64,000 nt of DNA from Kovacikia minuta CCNUW1 (lineage in GTDB: Bacteria > Cyanobacteriota > Cyanobacteriia > Leptolyngbyales > Leptolyngbyaceae), in the NCBI RefSeq assembly GCF_020091585.1, contig NZ_CP083583.1, positions 496,001-560,000 on the forward strand, given 5' to 3'. The translations under genes were made by a program, and so were the position numbers. Position 1 is the first letter of the stretch. Each line of letters starts with the position of its first letter. Shown one piece after another: positions 1 through 9,225 of this stretch. The notes beneath the pieces were generated by a model. That model did no database searches. It saw only the letters and a program-made list of their open reading frames with translations, and was not told the DNA's origin.

Positions 1-41
1 TCGCTCGATGAACCGTATTTTTTGCGGGCAATTTTTTTCCT

Positions 42-1025
42 ATGAACCAGCGTCAAGTTCTGCTCCTCTCCCTATCTGCATTCACCCTCTCCATCAGTGC
101 TTGCAGCAGCATTGATGAAAAAAAGAGTCAGGTCAGTATCGATGGTGGAGCGGTAGGCTATCCGCTCCACCAAGCCGTTGCCGAAGAATATCACAAGGTC
201 AACTCAAGGGCACAAATTAGCGTTGCTTCGAGTGGAACGGGGGGCGGTATCAGCAAATTTTGTGCCGGAGAAATTGATATTGTAGGGGCTTCCCGTCCGA
301 TTAAAGAGGAAGAGATTAAACGGTGCGATAAAAAGCAGATTCAGTTCATTGAACTGCCTGTGGCGATCGACGGAATTGCTGTCATTGTGAATGCAAAAAA
401 TAATTACATTCAATGTTTGAGCATCAGCGAACTGAATGATATCTGGAATCCCAAATCAAAAATTACCAACTGGAATCAGGTAAACCAGGAATTTCCAGAT
501 ATTCCCCTGAAACTTTATGCCCCTGCATCGGATACGGGAACGTTTGACTATTTCACTCAGGCAGTGACCGGAAAAGCCAAAGCGAGTCGCACAGACTATA
601 CTCCTAGCCATAATCAAAACGTTTTGGTGCAGGGGGTTGCAGGTGACAAAGGCGGATTAGGTTATGTGGGCATTAATTACTACTCCGCCAACAAGGATAA
701 ACTGCACTTACTCAGGGTTCAGAGTCCGATCACGGGAACCTGTGAAAAGCCTGTACCTCTAGATACGGTAGCGAACAATTTGTATACGCCCCTGTCCCGT
801 CCGCTTTTCATCTATGTCAGCAAACCATCGCTAGACAGTAAACCTGCCGTGAGAGAGTTCGTTAACTTCTACATCGACAATTCTAAACAGTGGGTAGAGG
901 GAGCAGGCTACGTAAAACTGCCCGACGAAGCCTACGGTAGACTGAAGCAAAAGTTTGAGTCCAATCAAGTGGGCACGAAGTTCAAGGACGCCAAGCCAGG
1001 GAAACCCATTACTGATTTTATTTAA
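42..1025 (+). CDS. Phosphate ABC transporter substrate-binding lipoprotein (PstS/SphX family)
   Basis: Periplasmic phosphate-binding protein of 327 residues that feeds the PstCAB importer encoded just downstream. The N-terminus has a hydrophobic stretch ending in SISAC, a lipobox, so residue 21 is the probable lipidated cysteine. Family marks are an [11 protein letters not shown] phosphate-loop region near residue 63 and GAS-RPIK near residue 82. The fold is that of the PstS-like proteins that cyanobacteria call SphX. The next gene, pstC, starts 172 bases later on the same strand, with a palindromic repeat between them. The promoter region is outside the window, so no Pho box could be checked. 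I am confident of the family; the choice between pstS and sphX is left open. Confidence 0.9.
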   Translation: MNQRQVLLLSLSAFTLSISACSSIDEKKSQVSIDGGAVGYPLHQAVAEEYHKVNSRAQISVASSGTGGGISKFCAGEIDIVGASRPIKEEEIKRCDKKQIQFIELPVAIDGIAVIVNAKNNYIQCLSISELNDIWNPKSKITNWNQVNQEFPDIPLKLYAPASDTGTFDYFTQAVTGKAKASRTDYTPSHNQNVLVQGVAGDKGGLGYVGINYYSANKDKLHLLRVQSPITGTCEKPVPLDTVANNLYTPLSRPLFIYVSKPSLDSKPAVREFVNFYIDNSKQWVEGAGYVKLPDEAYGRLKQKFESNQVGTKFKDAKPGKPITDFI

Positions 1026-1045
1026 TTCGCAAAATCTCTTGCTGC

Positions 1046-1151
1046 AAATTTTCCGGTGACGTAGGGGCAGGTTTTGCCAAAGGATTGACTAAGATGCACA
1101 GATTATCTACCAAACCTGCCCCTACAAAGATCGCCCATCACCGAAAAATTT
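1046..1151. repeat. 106-bp palindromic intergenic element between sphX/pstS and pstC
   Basis: The outer ends AAATTTTCCGGTGA and TCACCGAAAAATTT are imperfect inverted repeats. The inner arms GTAGGGGCAGGTTTTG (1061-1076) and CAAACCTGCCCCTAC (1111-1125) can form a strong stem. It could attenuate expression between the binding protein and the permease genes, or be a small non-autonomous mobile element. No second copy was seen in this window. Confidence 0.7.
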
Positions 1152-1197
1152 ACAGGTGGCAAGATTTCAGGCTGTTTTTTTGGAGTGAACAGGGGGA

Positions 1198-2139
1198 ATG
1201 ACGAGTACTCAATTTGAACATGGCTTTGATCCACAGGAGCGGGCGTCACTGGATAAACGCCTATCGGAAGGACTGAAGGAAAAGCTGATTGAAGCTGCCC
1301 TGTTTGCCTGTGGATTCGTTTCAATTTTGACTACATTTGGAATTATCGCGATTATTTTTCGCGTTACGTTTGAGTTCTTTCAGCAGGTGTCACTGGCAGA
1401 ATTCTTCCTAGATACAAAGTGGACACCGCTGTTTGCCGATCGCCACTTTGGGGTGTGGCCGCTGATCAATGGCACTTTTTTAACCACCGCGATCGCAATG
1501 GTGGTAGCGGTTCCGTTGGGGTTGGCCTCTGCAATTTATCTGGCGGAGTATGCCAAACCCAAAGTTGCCGCAGTTTTGCGCCCAGCGGTGGAACTGCTGG
1601 CGGGGGTGCCCACGGTTGTCTATGGCTATTTTGCGTTGCTGTTTATTACACCACTGCTGCGTAACTTCTTGCCACTCGAAATTTTCAATGCCCTGAGCGC
1701 CGGGTTAATGATGGGAATCATGATTACGCCAACGGTCGGTTCCATTAGTCTGGATTCCATTCGAGCAGTACCGCGATCGCTGCGGGAAGGCTCCTACGCC
1801 CTGGGTTTAACTAAACTGGAAACCATTGTCAAAGTAGTGTTGCCCGCTGCCCTATCGGGGATTGCTGCCTCAATTATTTTAGGGATTTCCAGAGCTGTTG
1901 GCGAAACAATGACGGTGTTGATCGCCGCCGGACAACAGCCCCGGTTGACCCTCAACCCGCTGGAATCCATTTCAACCATGACTGCCTACATGGCACAGAT
2001 TTCAGGTGGCGACAGTCCCCGTGGCAGTGTGAACTTTAAGACGCTCTACGCTGTGGGTGCAGTGCTGTTTTTGATTACATTAGCCCTGAATATTGTTAGC
2101 CACTGGATCACGAATCGCCTCAAGGAAAAATACGATTAA
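1198..2139 (+). CDS. pstC: Phosphate ABC transporter permease PstC
   Basis: One of two inner-membrane permease subunits of the high-affinity phosphate importer; 313 residues, normal length. It has about six hydrophobic segments and a typical binding-protein-dependent permease loop around residues 195-225 ([16 protein letters not shown]), which contacts the ATPase. A GGG-rich stretch sits just before the ATG. The stop is six bases before the pstA start, so the two are surely co-transcribed and probably translationally linked. The assignment to PstC rather than PstA rests on order and on the [10 protein letters not shown] loop. Confidence 0.95.
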   Translation: MTSTQFEHGFDPQERASLDKRLSEGLKEKLIEAALFACGFVSILTTFGIIAIIFRVTFEFFQQVSLAEFFLDTKWTPLFADRHFGVWPLINGTFLTTAIAMVVAVPLGLASAIYLAEYAKPKVAAVLRPAVELLAGVPTVVYGYFALLFITPLLRNFLPLEIFNALSAGLMMGIMITPTVGSISLDSIRAVPRSLREGSYALGLTKLETIVKVVLPAALSGIAASIILGISRAVGETMTVLIAAGQQPRLTLNPLESISTMTAYMAQISGGDSPRGSVNFKTLYAVGAVLFLITLALNIVSHWITNRLKEKYD

Positions 2140-2144
2140 CGGTT

Positions 2145-3050
2145 ATGACTACTTCGTTTTCATCCCCAGATTTTCAGGACACGACCACGGCAGGATTTGC
2201 ACCCAATATCGATCGCCGCGAATGGATTAGCAAAGTTGCTGAGTATGTTTTTCTAACGGGCTTGCTGCTGGGGTTATTTGTGCTGGCACTGCTGTTATTT
2301 GATATTTTGGGGGATGGCTTGGCACGGTTTTTGACCCCAGGATTTATGACTGAAACGCCTTCCCGGTTTCCTAATCTGGGTGGGATTCGTCCTGCGATCG
2401 TCAGTAGTTTACTGTTGGGGTTACTGGTGATTGTAGTTGCCGTTCCCATTGGTGTGGGGGCAGCGCTGTATCTAGAAGAGTACGCGCCTCAAAATTGGTG
2501 GACTGCTTTGATTGAAATCAACATCAGTAATCTGGCTGGTGTTCCTTCCATTGTCTATGGGCTGTTAGGTCTGGGTGTTTTCAATTATTTATTGGGGTTT
2601 GGCCCTGCCTTAATTTCAGGGGCATTAACGCTGGCTTTGCTATCCTTACCAGTCATTATTGTGACCGCCAGGGAAGCGGTTCGAGCGGTGCCCGATTCCT
2701 TGCGCCATGCTTCTTTGGGATTAGGCGTAACGAAGTGGCAAACGATTCAACACCATGTCCTGCCCTATGCCATTCCGGGAATTTTGACGGGTGTGATTAT
2801 TTCAGTTTCGCGGGCGATCGGGGATGCTGCCTGCTTAATTGTCGTTGGAGCGGTCAGTTTTCTCACCTTCAATCCCGGTTTATTCCAGCGCTTCATGGCG
2901 TTGCCGATTCAAATTTACACCTACATTACCCGTCCTGAGCCAGGCTTTTCCAATGCGGCAGCGGCAACCATTATCGTGCTGCTCCTGGTGATTCTGGCTC
3001 TAAATGGCACAGCAATTTATATCCGGCAACGCTTCTCAAATTTGATCTGA
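2145..3050 (+). CDS. pstA: Phosphate ABC transporter permease PstA
   Basis: Second permease subunit of the phosphate importer; 301 residues with about six membrane segments. The coupling loop, SLRHASLGLGVTKWQT, lies near residues 186-201, and the ISRAIGD-type motif typical of PstA (here SRAIGDAA) follows near residue 222. It begins six bases after pstC and ends 13 bases before pstB, giving the usual pstCAB order. It should form a heterodimer with PstC around one phosphate path. Nothing unusual was seen. Confidence 0.95.
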   Translation: MTTSFSSPDFQDTTTAGFAPNIDRREWISKVAEYVFLTGLLLGLFVLALLLFDILGDGLARFLTPGFMTETPSRFPNLGGIRPAIVSSLLLGLLVIVVAVPIGVGAALYLEEYAPQNWWTALIEINISNLAGVPSIVYGLLGLGVFNYLLGFGPALISGALTLALLSLPVIIVTAREAVRAVPDSLRHASLGLGVTKWQTIQHHVLPYAIPGILTGVIISVSRAIGDAACLIVVGAVSFLTFNPGLFQRFMALPIQIYTYITRPEPGFSNAAAATIIVLLLVILALNGTAIYIRQRFSNLI

Positions 3051-3063
3051 AGGAGTTTAACCA

Positions 3064-3874
3064 ATGTCGCTGACAACTGATACACGAGTTAAGCAAAATA
3101 CCGCTGTGTTTGAAGCGCGGGGCGTCAAAGTTTTTTATCACGGATTCAAAGCATTGCAGGAAGTTGATATTCAAATTCCGGAACGACAGATTGTTGCCTT
3201 TATTGGTCCCTCTGGTTGCGGCAAGAGTACACCTGCTGCGCTGCTTTAACCGAATGAATGATTTAATTCCGGGAGCAGATGTAGAAGGTTCCTTGAACTA
3301 CCGGGGACGCAACATTTACGACCCCCAAATTAATGCAGTAAAGCTACGACGCCAGGTGGGAATGGTATTTCAACGTCCCAACCCGTTTCCCAAAACCATT
3401 TATGAGAATATTGCGTTTGCCCCCCGTTCTAATGGGTACAAAGGCAATTTGGATGAATTGGTGGAACAGTCGCTCAAACGGGCTGCCATTTGGGATGAGG
3501 TAAAAGATAAGCTGAAATCTAAAGGAACAGCCCTATCGGGTGGACAACAGCAGCGACTTTGCATTGCACGGGCGATCGCGATGAAACCCGACGTGCTGCT
3601 GATGGATGAACCCTGCTCCGCCCTCGACCCCATTTCCACTCGCCAGGTTGAAGAACTTTGCCTTGAGTTGAAAGAGCAATACACCATCATTATGGTGACA
3701 CACAATATGCAACAGGCATCGCGGGTATCCGATTGGACGGCATTTTTTAACACTGAAACCGATGAAACGGGCAAACGCAGGGGCAAACTTGTGGAGTTTA
3801 GCCCGACGCGAGACATTTTTAATACCCCCCGAAGCGAAGAAACGGCTGCCTACATCAGTGGGCGGTTCGGTTAG
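3064..3874 (+). pseudogene. pstB: Phosphate ABC transporter ATPase PstB, interrupted by a one-base frameshift
   Basis: ATP-hydrolysing subunit of the phosphate importer. A good Shine-Dalgarno (AAGGAG) precedes the ATG at 3064. The first frame reads through Walker [10 protein letters not shown], and then stops at 3249. The rest of the protein continues in the next frame from about 3233: [13 protein letters not shown]-loop region FQRPNPFPK, signature LSGGQQQR, Walker B VLLMDEP and H-loop VTHN. Removing one C at 3232/3233 restores an intact PstB of about 269 residues. The lesion is directly after Walker A, so as written the ATPase cannot work. A sequencing error is as likely as a true mutation, because the rest is fully conserved. 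Its stop overlaps the convergent NIL-domain gene by a few bases. Confidence 0.9.
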
Positions 3875-4155
3875 TAGTGCCAGCTATCGCCCATGACATT
3901 GGGTTTGCCTACCACCTTCAGGTGCAGGGATGCCAAAAATGCTAATCCATTGGTGATTTGCTGATTCGAGCCTTGCAGTTCTAAATCAATCCAGCCTGAT
4001 GAATCTGAATCAGTCCACGCGGATGAGTTGCTCGGCTGACCCAACTGTGCGCCAGTAATGTTAACGGTTAGCCGATGCTTTCGAACTAAATCAGAAATAA
4101 CAGGTTCTTGCTGATAACTGGGTAGGAGGTAGAGCCTTACACGTGCCTGATTCAT
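3871..4155 (-). CDS. NIL-domain-containing small protein
   Basis: A 94-residue protein matching the NIL domain found at the C-terminus of MetN-type ABC ATPases and as stand-alone proteins in cyanobacteria. The opening pattern ([18 protein letters not shown]), the NITGAQLG segment near residue 32 and the glycine/leucine pattern after residue 55 fit the ferredoxin-like fold. It has no ATPase of its own. Its stop codon overlaps the pstB stop, so the two genes converge. Stand-alone NIL proteins often accompany ligand-regulated transport, but a link to phosphate uptake here is only positional. Confidence 0.65.
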   Translation of the reverse strand: MNQARVRLYLLPSYQQEPVISDLVRKHRLTVNITGAQLGQPSNSSAWTDSDSSGWIDLELQGSNQQITNGLAFLASLHLKVVGKPNVMGDSWHY

Positions 4156-4227
4156 AATAGTGTCCCGTTCCGCAAAAACTCAAACAAATAATTGAACTGA
4201 AATTTTGCATCATTCTCAACCAACCTT

Positions 4228-4297
4228 GAGAAACCGGGTTTCTGAACAAAAAATCAGGGGGTTCAGGTTGAATCAAGGGTGGGAAACCCAGTTTCTG
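4228..4297. repeat. Pair of AGAAACCGGGTTTCT-type palindromes
   Basis: A perfect palindromic core AGAAACCGGGTTTCT lies at 4228-4242 and a variant, GGAAACCCAGTTTCT, near 4282-4296. The same motif pair occurs at 35854-35868 and 35906-35920. It appears to be a dispersed intergenic repeat. Confidence 0.7.
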
Positions 4298-4328
4298 ATA
4301 CTGCTGCAAGATGTGAGTTAATCCAGGC

Positions 4329-4751
4329 TTACTCAATCAGCACCTGACCAGATAATTCAAACGGAATTGCAAACACATAGTAGATGACTCCTGCTCCCAG
4401 AAGCAATACTGCCGAACTGAATAGAAATATCCAGCGATCGGGGGGTTGGTAAGTGTTGGTTTCGATCGTGTTGCGTGTGGAAAAGTAATGGGGCACCGAG
4501 AGAACGATCGTCAAAAACCCAACCACGGCAAACAGCAACCCGACCCGCCATCCACTTCCGGGTGCATGGGGAAAGGAAAGCCGCAGAATTCGCAGGCGCA
4601 CAACCAGCACTCCAAACCCAATCAATGCGATCGCACTCCGCATCCACGCCAGATAGGTTCTTTCATTGGCAAGATGATCTCGAACCCGATCGGGACTGAG
4701 CGGGGCTGGTTTATTGGAGGTTGATTGAGCCAATTTCGAAAGTAATTGCAT
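4329..4751 (-). CDS. DUF202 family membrane protein
   Basis: A 140-residue membrane protein of the DUF202 (YidH-like) family. The diagnostic segment LANERTYLAWMRSAIALIG is at residues 28-46, followed by a short arginine-rich loop and two further membrane spans (about residues 70-88 and 106-128). The family's biochemical role is not established. It is monocistronic here, transcribed away from the VOC gene region, with no partner that would explain its role. Confidence 0.8.
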   Translation of the reverse strand: MQLLSKLAQSTSNKPAPLSPDRVRDHLANERTYLAWMRSAIALIGFGVLVVRLRILRLSFPHAPGSGWRVGLLFAVVGFLTIVLSVPHYFSTRNTIETNTYQPPDRWIFLFSSAVLLLGAGVIYYVFAIPFELSGQVLIE

Positions 4752-4991
4752 AGGTTGGATGCTATTCTACCAAACGCCTATCGATTTACCGAAAATTGTA
4801 ATACACGGTTTTACGACAAGATGCAAAGTAGTAGTCCACCCCTTCTCCATGCATGCAATCCGGGCAGCGCGAACAGAGGGACTTCATCCAACCGACTTGC
4901 TACAACGGCGATCGTCCTGGGGAGTGCGATTCTCGTTCCATTGCGGTATTAATTAGCAAGCAACCTTTCTGATTGGGATCACTTGCCAACT

Positions 4992-5414
4992 TCATCCAGC
5001 ACCCTGGTCGCAGTTGATCATCCACGGGGTGCCAAATTGATCGACGACCATCCCAAACCGTTCCGCCCAGAAGGTTTTTTCGAGGGGCATCTGCACCTTC
5101 CCGTTTTCTGCCAGGGTGTGAAAGATCCGTTCTGCTTCGCCCACATCGTTCAGGCTCAGCGAGACGGAAAACCCTTTTGCTGCTTCATAATATTGTGGTG
5201 GACTGTCAGAACCCATCAATTCCTGGTCACCCAACTTCATACTGGCATGCATGATCTTGTTGCGCCATTCAGGGGACATTTGATCCGTCATGGATGTTTC
5301 TGGTGACTCTGCGTAGGTCATTATGGCTGTGATTTTGCCACCCAAACATTGTTCGTAAAACTTAAACGCTTCTGCACATTGACCGTTAAAGAACAGATAA
5401 GGGTTTAATTGCAT
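4992..5414 (-). CDS. VOC family protein (PhnB/glyoxalase-like)
   Basis: A 140-residue vicinal-oxygen-chelate protein of the PhnB-like subgroup. It opens with LNPYLFFNGQCAEAFKFYEQ, the paired beta-alpha-beta entry strand of that family, and ends with the FGMVVDQFGTPWMI motif. These proteins usually dimerise; many lack metal ligands and have unknown substrates. No operon partner is evident: the upstream 255 bases and downstream 240 bases hold no gene I can support. Family is confident; function is not assigned. Confidence 0.85.
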   Translation of the reverse strand: MQLNPYLFFNGQCAEAFKFYEQCLGGKITAIMTYAESPETSMTDQMSPEWRNKIMHASMKLGDQELMGSDSPPQYYEAAKGFSVSLSLNDVGEAERIFHTLAENGKVQMPLEKTFWAERFGMVVDQFGTPWMINCDQGAG

Positions 5415-5669
5415 GGTGCGCTCCTTAGTCTAATGGGAAGTAGGGCTGGGACTGAGTATTGGGGGTTAGACAAGCATTTCTCCTGGCTAGGGCTAGGCGA
5501 TCGCTGAAATGCCTGACTTGCAAATCAAAGTTCAATTGTACTATATTGTATCGAATTTTCTGCAATGGAAAATCTATCTCAAGGTTGATGGCAAGAGAAA
5601 CCAGTGTAACGGGATTGTTTCTAGCCATTCCAGGGGCACAACAACGGTTTTGATTTTCTATGGATGTTC

Positions 5670-6524
5670 CTACGAATAAATTGCCTGCTGAATGGATGCT
5701 TGAAAAAACTCAAAATATTCGGCACTACCAAACCCCCAACCAGCACCCACCTGGGTGGGAATTGTAAAACCACTAAAGGTGCCTTCTGCATGGCATTTGC
5801 CCCCCATTGGAATAGACGTCCAACTGCCATCTTTCGTGATGCCCCAGCGTGGTGCATAGCTTTCTAATACCCTACCGTCGGCATCAATTACAAAGGTCAG
5901 TGTCACTGGCTCATCATCCACCTTTATCTGAGCCTGGATCGTGTGATTATCAATGGCGCTCCACTGTACGCCTTGCTGGGGCAACAGGGCAGAGGGCAAC
6001 CACATCAATTCTGCCACCAGTCTTCCGATCGCGGAACGGGCTGTGTCAGGATCATGCGCATCTACAACAGGCACAAGTCCTAAAATTGCAAACTGCATCC
6101 GTCCCAATCGACGGAAGTAATAATCTGCACCCTGGAATTGGGATAATCCCCTCCCGATGGTCGCTTTCCAAACGAATCCACTGCGGGTCAAAATTTCCTG
6201 TGATTGCATGGGTAACCAGGGCTTGTCTTGAGCCAGCCTGAACTGTCCGCCCAGATCGAGTTTAACAACGGTGGGGAGAGGTGTTCCGGGAGCGATCGCA
6301 TGAAAGAAATAGCGCTGAACGGGAGTCGGCAATTCTGCGATCATTTCTTTTGTAAAGAGCTGCTGCGGATGTGTATCAGATTGCAGCGTTTGTTCAATTC
6401 GGTTTACATCCTGCCTGTTTTTGATTTGCAGAATCACCAAACTCAAGAAAACTAACACCAGCAGAATACCAATGCTAATAATGATTGTTTTGACCACAAT
6501 AACCTCCTGCAATTTCAGCATCAT
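5670..6524 (-). CDS. DUF6544/DUF6920-like protein with N-terminal membrane anchor
   Basis: A 284-residue protein with one hydrophobic segment at about residues 11-30, then a soluble domain. The landmarks LPTPVQRYFFHAI (about residue 65), GLVPVVDAHDPDTARSA (about 146) and a WGITKDG/IPTQVGAGW C-terminal region match an uncharacterised family annotated in many bacteria as DUF6544 (earlier DUF6920). An in-frame methionine exists at residue 2, so the exact start is uncertain. Function is unknown; a lipid-binding-like beta-rich fold is only a guess. It stands alone, followed downstream by spacer sequence and preceded by a palindromic mobile element. Confidence 0.65.
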   Translation of the reverse strand: MMLKLQEVIVVKTIIISIGILLVLVFLSLVILQIKNRQDVNRIEQTLQSDTHPQQLFTKEMIAELPTPVQRYFFHAIAPGTPLPTVVKLDLGGQFRLAQDKPWLPMQSQEILTRSGFVWKATIGRGLSQFQGADYYFRRLGRMQFAILGLVPVVDAHDPDTARSAIGRLVAELMWLPSALLPQQGVQWSAIDNHTIQAQIKVDDEPVTLTFVIDADGRVLESYAPRWGITKDGSWTSIPMGGKCHAEGTFSGFTIPTQVGAGWGFGSAEYFEFFQASIQQAIYS

Positions 6525-6550
6525 TGGGCTACTACAACCAGGTTACTTAG

Positions 6551-6671
6551 GAACAAGAATTAAATAACATCGACTTTTGTAGGTTGGGTTGAGTCTGCGA
6601 AACCCGACATCTGCGGGGGTGTTGGGTTTCATACTTCAACCCAACCTCCGCAGGTTATTTAATTCGCGATC
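6551..6671. mobile_element. MITE family A, copy 1 (121 bp)
   Basis: Short non-coding element with imperfect terminal inverted repeats, starting GAACAAGAATTAAATAAC and ending GTTATTTAATTCGCGATC. An inner inverted pair is built on TAGGTTGGGTT/AACCCAACCT. It is flanked by a direct CTTAG at 6546-6550 and 6672-6676. Further copies lie at 11215-11334 and 53835-53955. Confidence 0.85.
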
Positions 6672-6690
6672 CTTAGGATCGAGGATTGAT

Positions 6691-9225
6691 TTATTTTGAT
6701 TTCTGGTGAATCAGGTTCGCGATCGCTTGAATGAGCACCTGGGGTTCAATGGGTTTGGCAATATGGTGTTGGAAGCCTGCTGCGATTGCCCGCTGGTAGT
6801 CAATCTCCCCGGCATAGGCGGTCAGGGCGATGGCTGGGATGTCCCGCCCCTGGTCGGGGGGCAAGGCTCTAATCTGTTGCATCAGCATGTAGCCGTCTAC
6901 ATCGGGCATGCCAATGTCACTCAACAGAATATCTGGTTTGAACTGGGTTAAGGAGGCGATCGCCTCAGCTGCACTGGCAGTGGCTGTCACAGTCACCCCC
7001 TGTAACTCCAGGAAGAACGCCAGAAACTCGCGGCTGTTGTCGTCGTCATCCACCACTAAAATTCGGATGCCCTGCAAGTCCAGTGAGGGTTCAGATAAGG
7101 GGCCGGTCTGGGTTAGGGTCGGTTGTTGGGGTATCAGCGGCAGTCTGACCGTAAAGGTCGCTCCCTGGCCTTCACCGGGGCTATCTGCCTGCACCGTGCC
7201 ACCATGTAACTCGACCAGATAACGGACGATCGCCAGCCCCAGCCCTAGCCCACCAAAGCGTCGAGTAGTAGCAGAACTCTCCTGACGGAACTGCTCAAAC
7301 ACATAGGGCAAAAAGTTTGGAGGAATGCCTTTGCCCGTGTCGGTTACGGTGATTTGAGCATAGTATTTTGAGTGTTGAGTTTTAAGTGCTGAGTTTTGAG
7401 TTGTCTCTTCTAACTGAGAACGTTTAACTGAGAACTCATAACGCTCTAATTTCACCTCCACCCGTCCCCCTTCCGATGTGAACTTGACCGCATTTGCCAG
7501 AAGGTTCCACACCACTTGCTGTAATCGACCCGCATCACCTGAAACCTGTCCAACTTCAGGGTCAAACTGGGTGTGAATCTGGATAGACCTGGCTTCCGCT
7601 GCTAGACGCACGGTTTCCATTGCTGCTTGAATCGTAAATGCCAGATCAACCGGATGGCTCTCCAGGCTGAGTTTGCCGCGTAAAATGCGAGACACATCCA
7701 GCAGGTCGTTGATGAGTTGAGCTTGCATCTGGGCATTGCGCTCGATCACTTCTAACGCCCGTTCGGTTTTTTGTTCATCTAATCGGCGGGTTCTCAGGAG
7801 TTTTGACCAACCAAGAATGGGGTTGAGGGGCGATCGTAATTCGTGGGACACCATTGCCAAAAATTCATCTTTGATCCGGTTAGCCGCCTCCGCTTGTTCC
7901 CGAATCGCCTGTTCGCGGGCAAGCAATTGTTCGCGTTCGGCTTCGGCTTGCTTACGCATCGTAATGTCAAACAGAATGCCTTCAACGCTGAGTAGATTTC
8001 CCTGCGCATCATAGTTGACCCGACCCCGGTCTTCCACCCAGATAACGGCACCATTATCCGGTCGAATCATGCGAAATTGGGAAAGGTAATTGCTGCGGTT
8101 GGCGATCGCGGCTTCCACGGTTGCCTGATGGCCAGCGAGATCGTCAGGATGAACCAGATTCCATCCCTCTGCACCACTCCCACTTAAGTTTTCAGGCGAC
8201 AGCCCCAAAATGTCGCAGGCAGTTTCAGAACGAATAATCCGATCAGTGCTGCCATTCCAGGTCCAGGCAACCATCCGTGCAGATGTAATTGCAAGCCGTA
8301 ACTTCTCCTCACTCTGGCGCATGGCTTCTTCGGCTCGTTTGCGATCGGTAATATCTTGAAAATAAACGGCAACTCCCTCCGTTGAAGGATAGGCTCTGAC
8401 CCCTAACCACCGTTGCATAAGTTCACTAAACTCTTCCCAGTTTACAGAAACCTGTTCTTCTACTGCTCGGTGCAGTTCTTGATAGGCGATTTCACCCACC
8501 TCGCTGGGGAATACCTCCTGCCACACATTTTTGCCAATCAGTTCTTCTGAAGATTTCTGTAACAGGTGCAGGGCAGCAGGGTTGGCATAGGTGAAATACC
8601 AGTTGCGATCAAATGCCACAAAGGCATCCGTCATACATTCCAGGATTTGATTAATGTGGGTGTAAGCCGCTTCTGCCTGCTGTTTCGCTGTCTCTGCCTC
8701 CTGCCGCAGTGCTTGCTCCTGTTGAGTTGCCTCTCGTCGCAGGTGCGCCAGCTTCAGGGTCGCTTCCACCCGCGCCACTAGCTCCCGGGCAGAGAAAGGT
8801 TTGGTCAAATAATCATCGGCTCCCGCTTCGAGTCCTTCAATTCGAGCCTCTTCTCCCGCGCGGGCCGACAGCAAAATTATGGGGATCTCCCGGGTACGGG
8901 GAGCGGCACGCAGTTCACGCAACAGACCAAATCCATCCAGCCCTGGCATCATGACATCACTCAGAACCAGGTCAGGGAGTCGCTGATTAATGGCTTCCAG
9001 AGCGGCTGAGCCATTCCCTACCGTTTCCACCTCCCAGAATTGGCTCAACAAGCGCTTCACGTAATCCCGCATGTCAGCATTGTCATCGGCGAGAAGAATG
9101 TGAGCGGATGAGGGAGTAGATGAGCTGGATGGGTAGATGGGTAGATGAGTTCCCATGCACACTCCCACTCTCCCATACTTCCACACTTCCACGCTTCCAC
9201 GCTTCCACACTCCCACCCCCCTCAT
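6691..9225 (-). CDS. Hybrid histidine kinase, C-terminal portion (REC-PAS-PAS-HisKA-HATPase-REC)
   Basis: Cytoplasmic two-component signalling protein. Receiver domain at about residues 42-160 (phospho-Asp in LVLSDVMMPG), two PAS domains (about 190-300 and 305-430), a HisKA H-box (MVSHELRSPLNPILGW, about 460), a HATPase with GKGIP and GLGLGLAIV motifs, and a second receiver (DILLSDIGMPDVDG, about 780). The first 40 residues are repeat-derived (VWKRGSVEVWKYG) and not a natural N-terminus. The frame before it continues the same protein, so I regard this as the back half of one gene with 9083-10741 and 10815-11093. One extra G in the G6 run near 9215-9220 would explain the break. About 25 residues between the HATPase N-box and G1 (7370-7440) are also repeat-derived. 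Confidence 0.85.
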   Translation of the reverse strand: MRGVGVWKRGSVEVWKYGRVGVCMGTHLPIYPSSSSTPSSAHILLADDNADMRDYVKRLLSQFWEVETVGNGSAALEAINQRLPDLVLSDVMMPGLDGFGLLRELRAAPRTREIPIILLSARAGEEARIEGLEAGADDYLTKPFSARELVARVEATLKLAHLRREATQQEQALRQEAETAKQQAEAAYTHINQILECMTDAFVAFDRNWYFTYANPAALHLLQKSSEELIGKNVWQEVFPSEVGEIAYQELHRAVEEQVSVNWEEFSELMQRWLGVRAYPSTEGVAVYFQDITDRKRAEEAMRQSEEKLRLAITSARMVAWTWNGSTDRIIRSETACDILGLSPENLSGSGAEGWNLVHPDDLAGHQATVEAAIANRSNYLSQFRMIRPDNGAVIWVEDRGRVNYDAQGNLLSVEGILFDITMRKQAEAEREQLLAREQAIREQAEAANRIKDEFLAMVSHELRSPLNPILGWSKLLRTRRLDEQKTERALEVIERNAQMQAQLINDLLDVSRILRGKLSLESHPVDLAFTIQAAMETVRLAAEARSIQIHTQFDPEVGQVSGDAGRLQQVVWNLLANAVKFTSEGGRVEVKLERYEFSVKRSQLEETTQNSALKTQHSKYYAQITVTDTGKGIPPNFLPYVFEQFRQESSATTRRFGGLGLGLAIVRYLVELHGGTVQADSPGEGQGATFTVRLPLIPQQPTLTQTGPLSEPSLDLQGIRILVVDDDDNSREFLAFFLELQGVTVTATASAAEAIASLTQFKPDILLSDIGMPDVDGYMLMQQIRALPPDQGRDIPAIALTAYAGEIDYQRAIAAGFQHHIAKPIEPQVLIQAIANLIHQKSK

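Noticed and set aside
4091-4336. Minus-strand frame of 81 codons between NIL and DUF202 genes
   Set aside because: Overlaps the NIL gene and a palindromic repeat; no conserved pattern.
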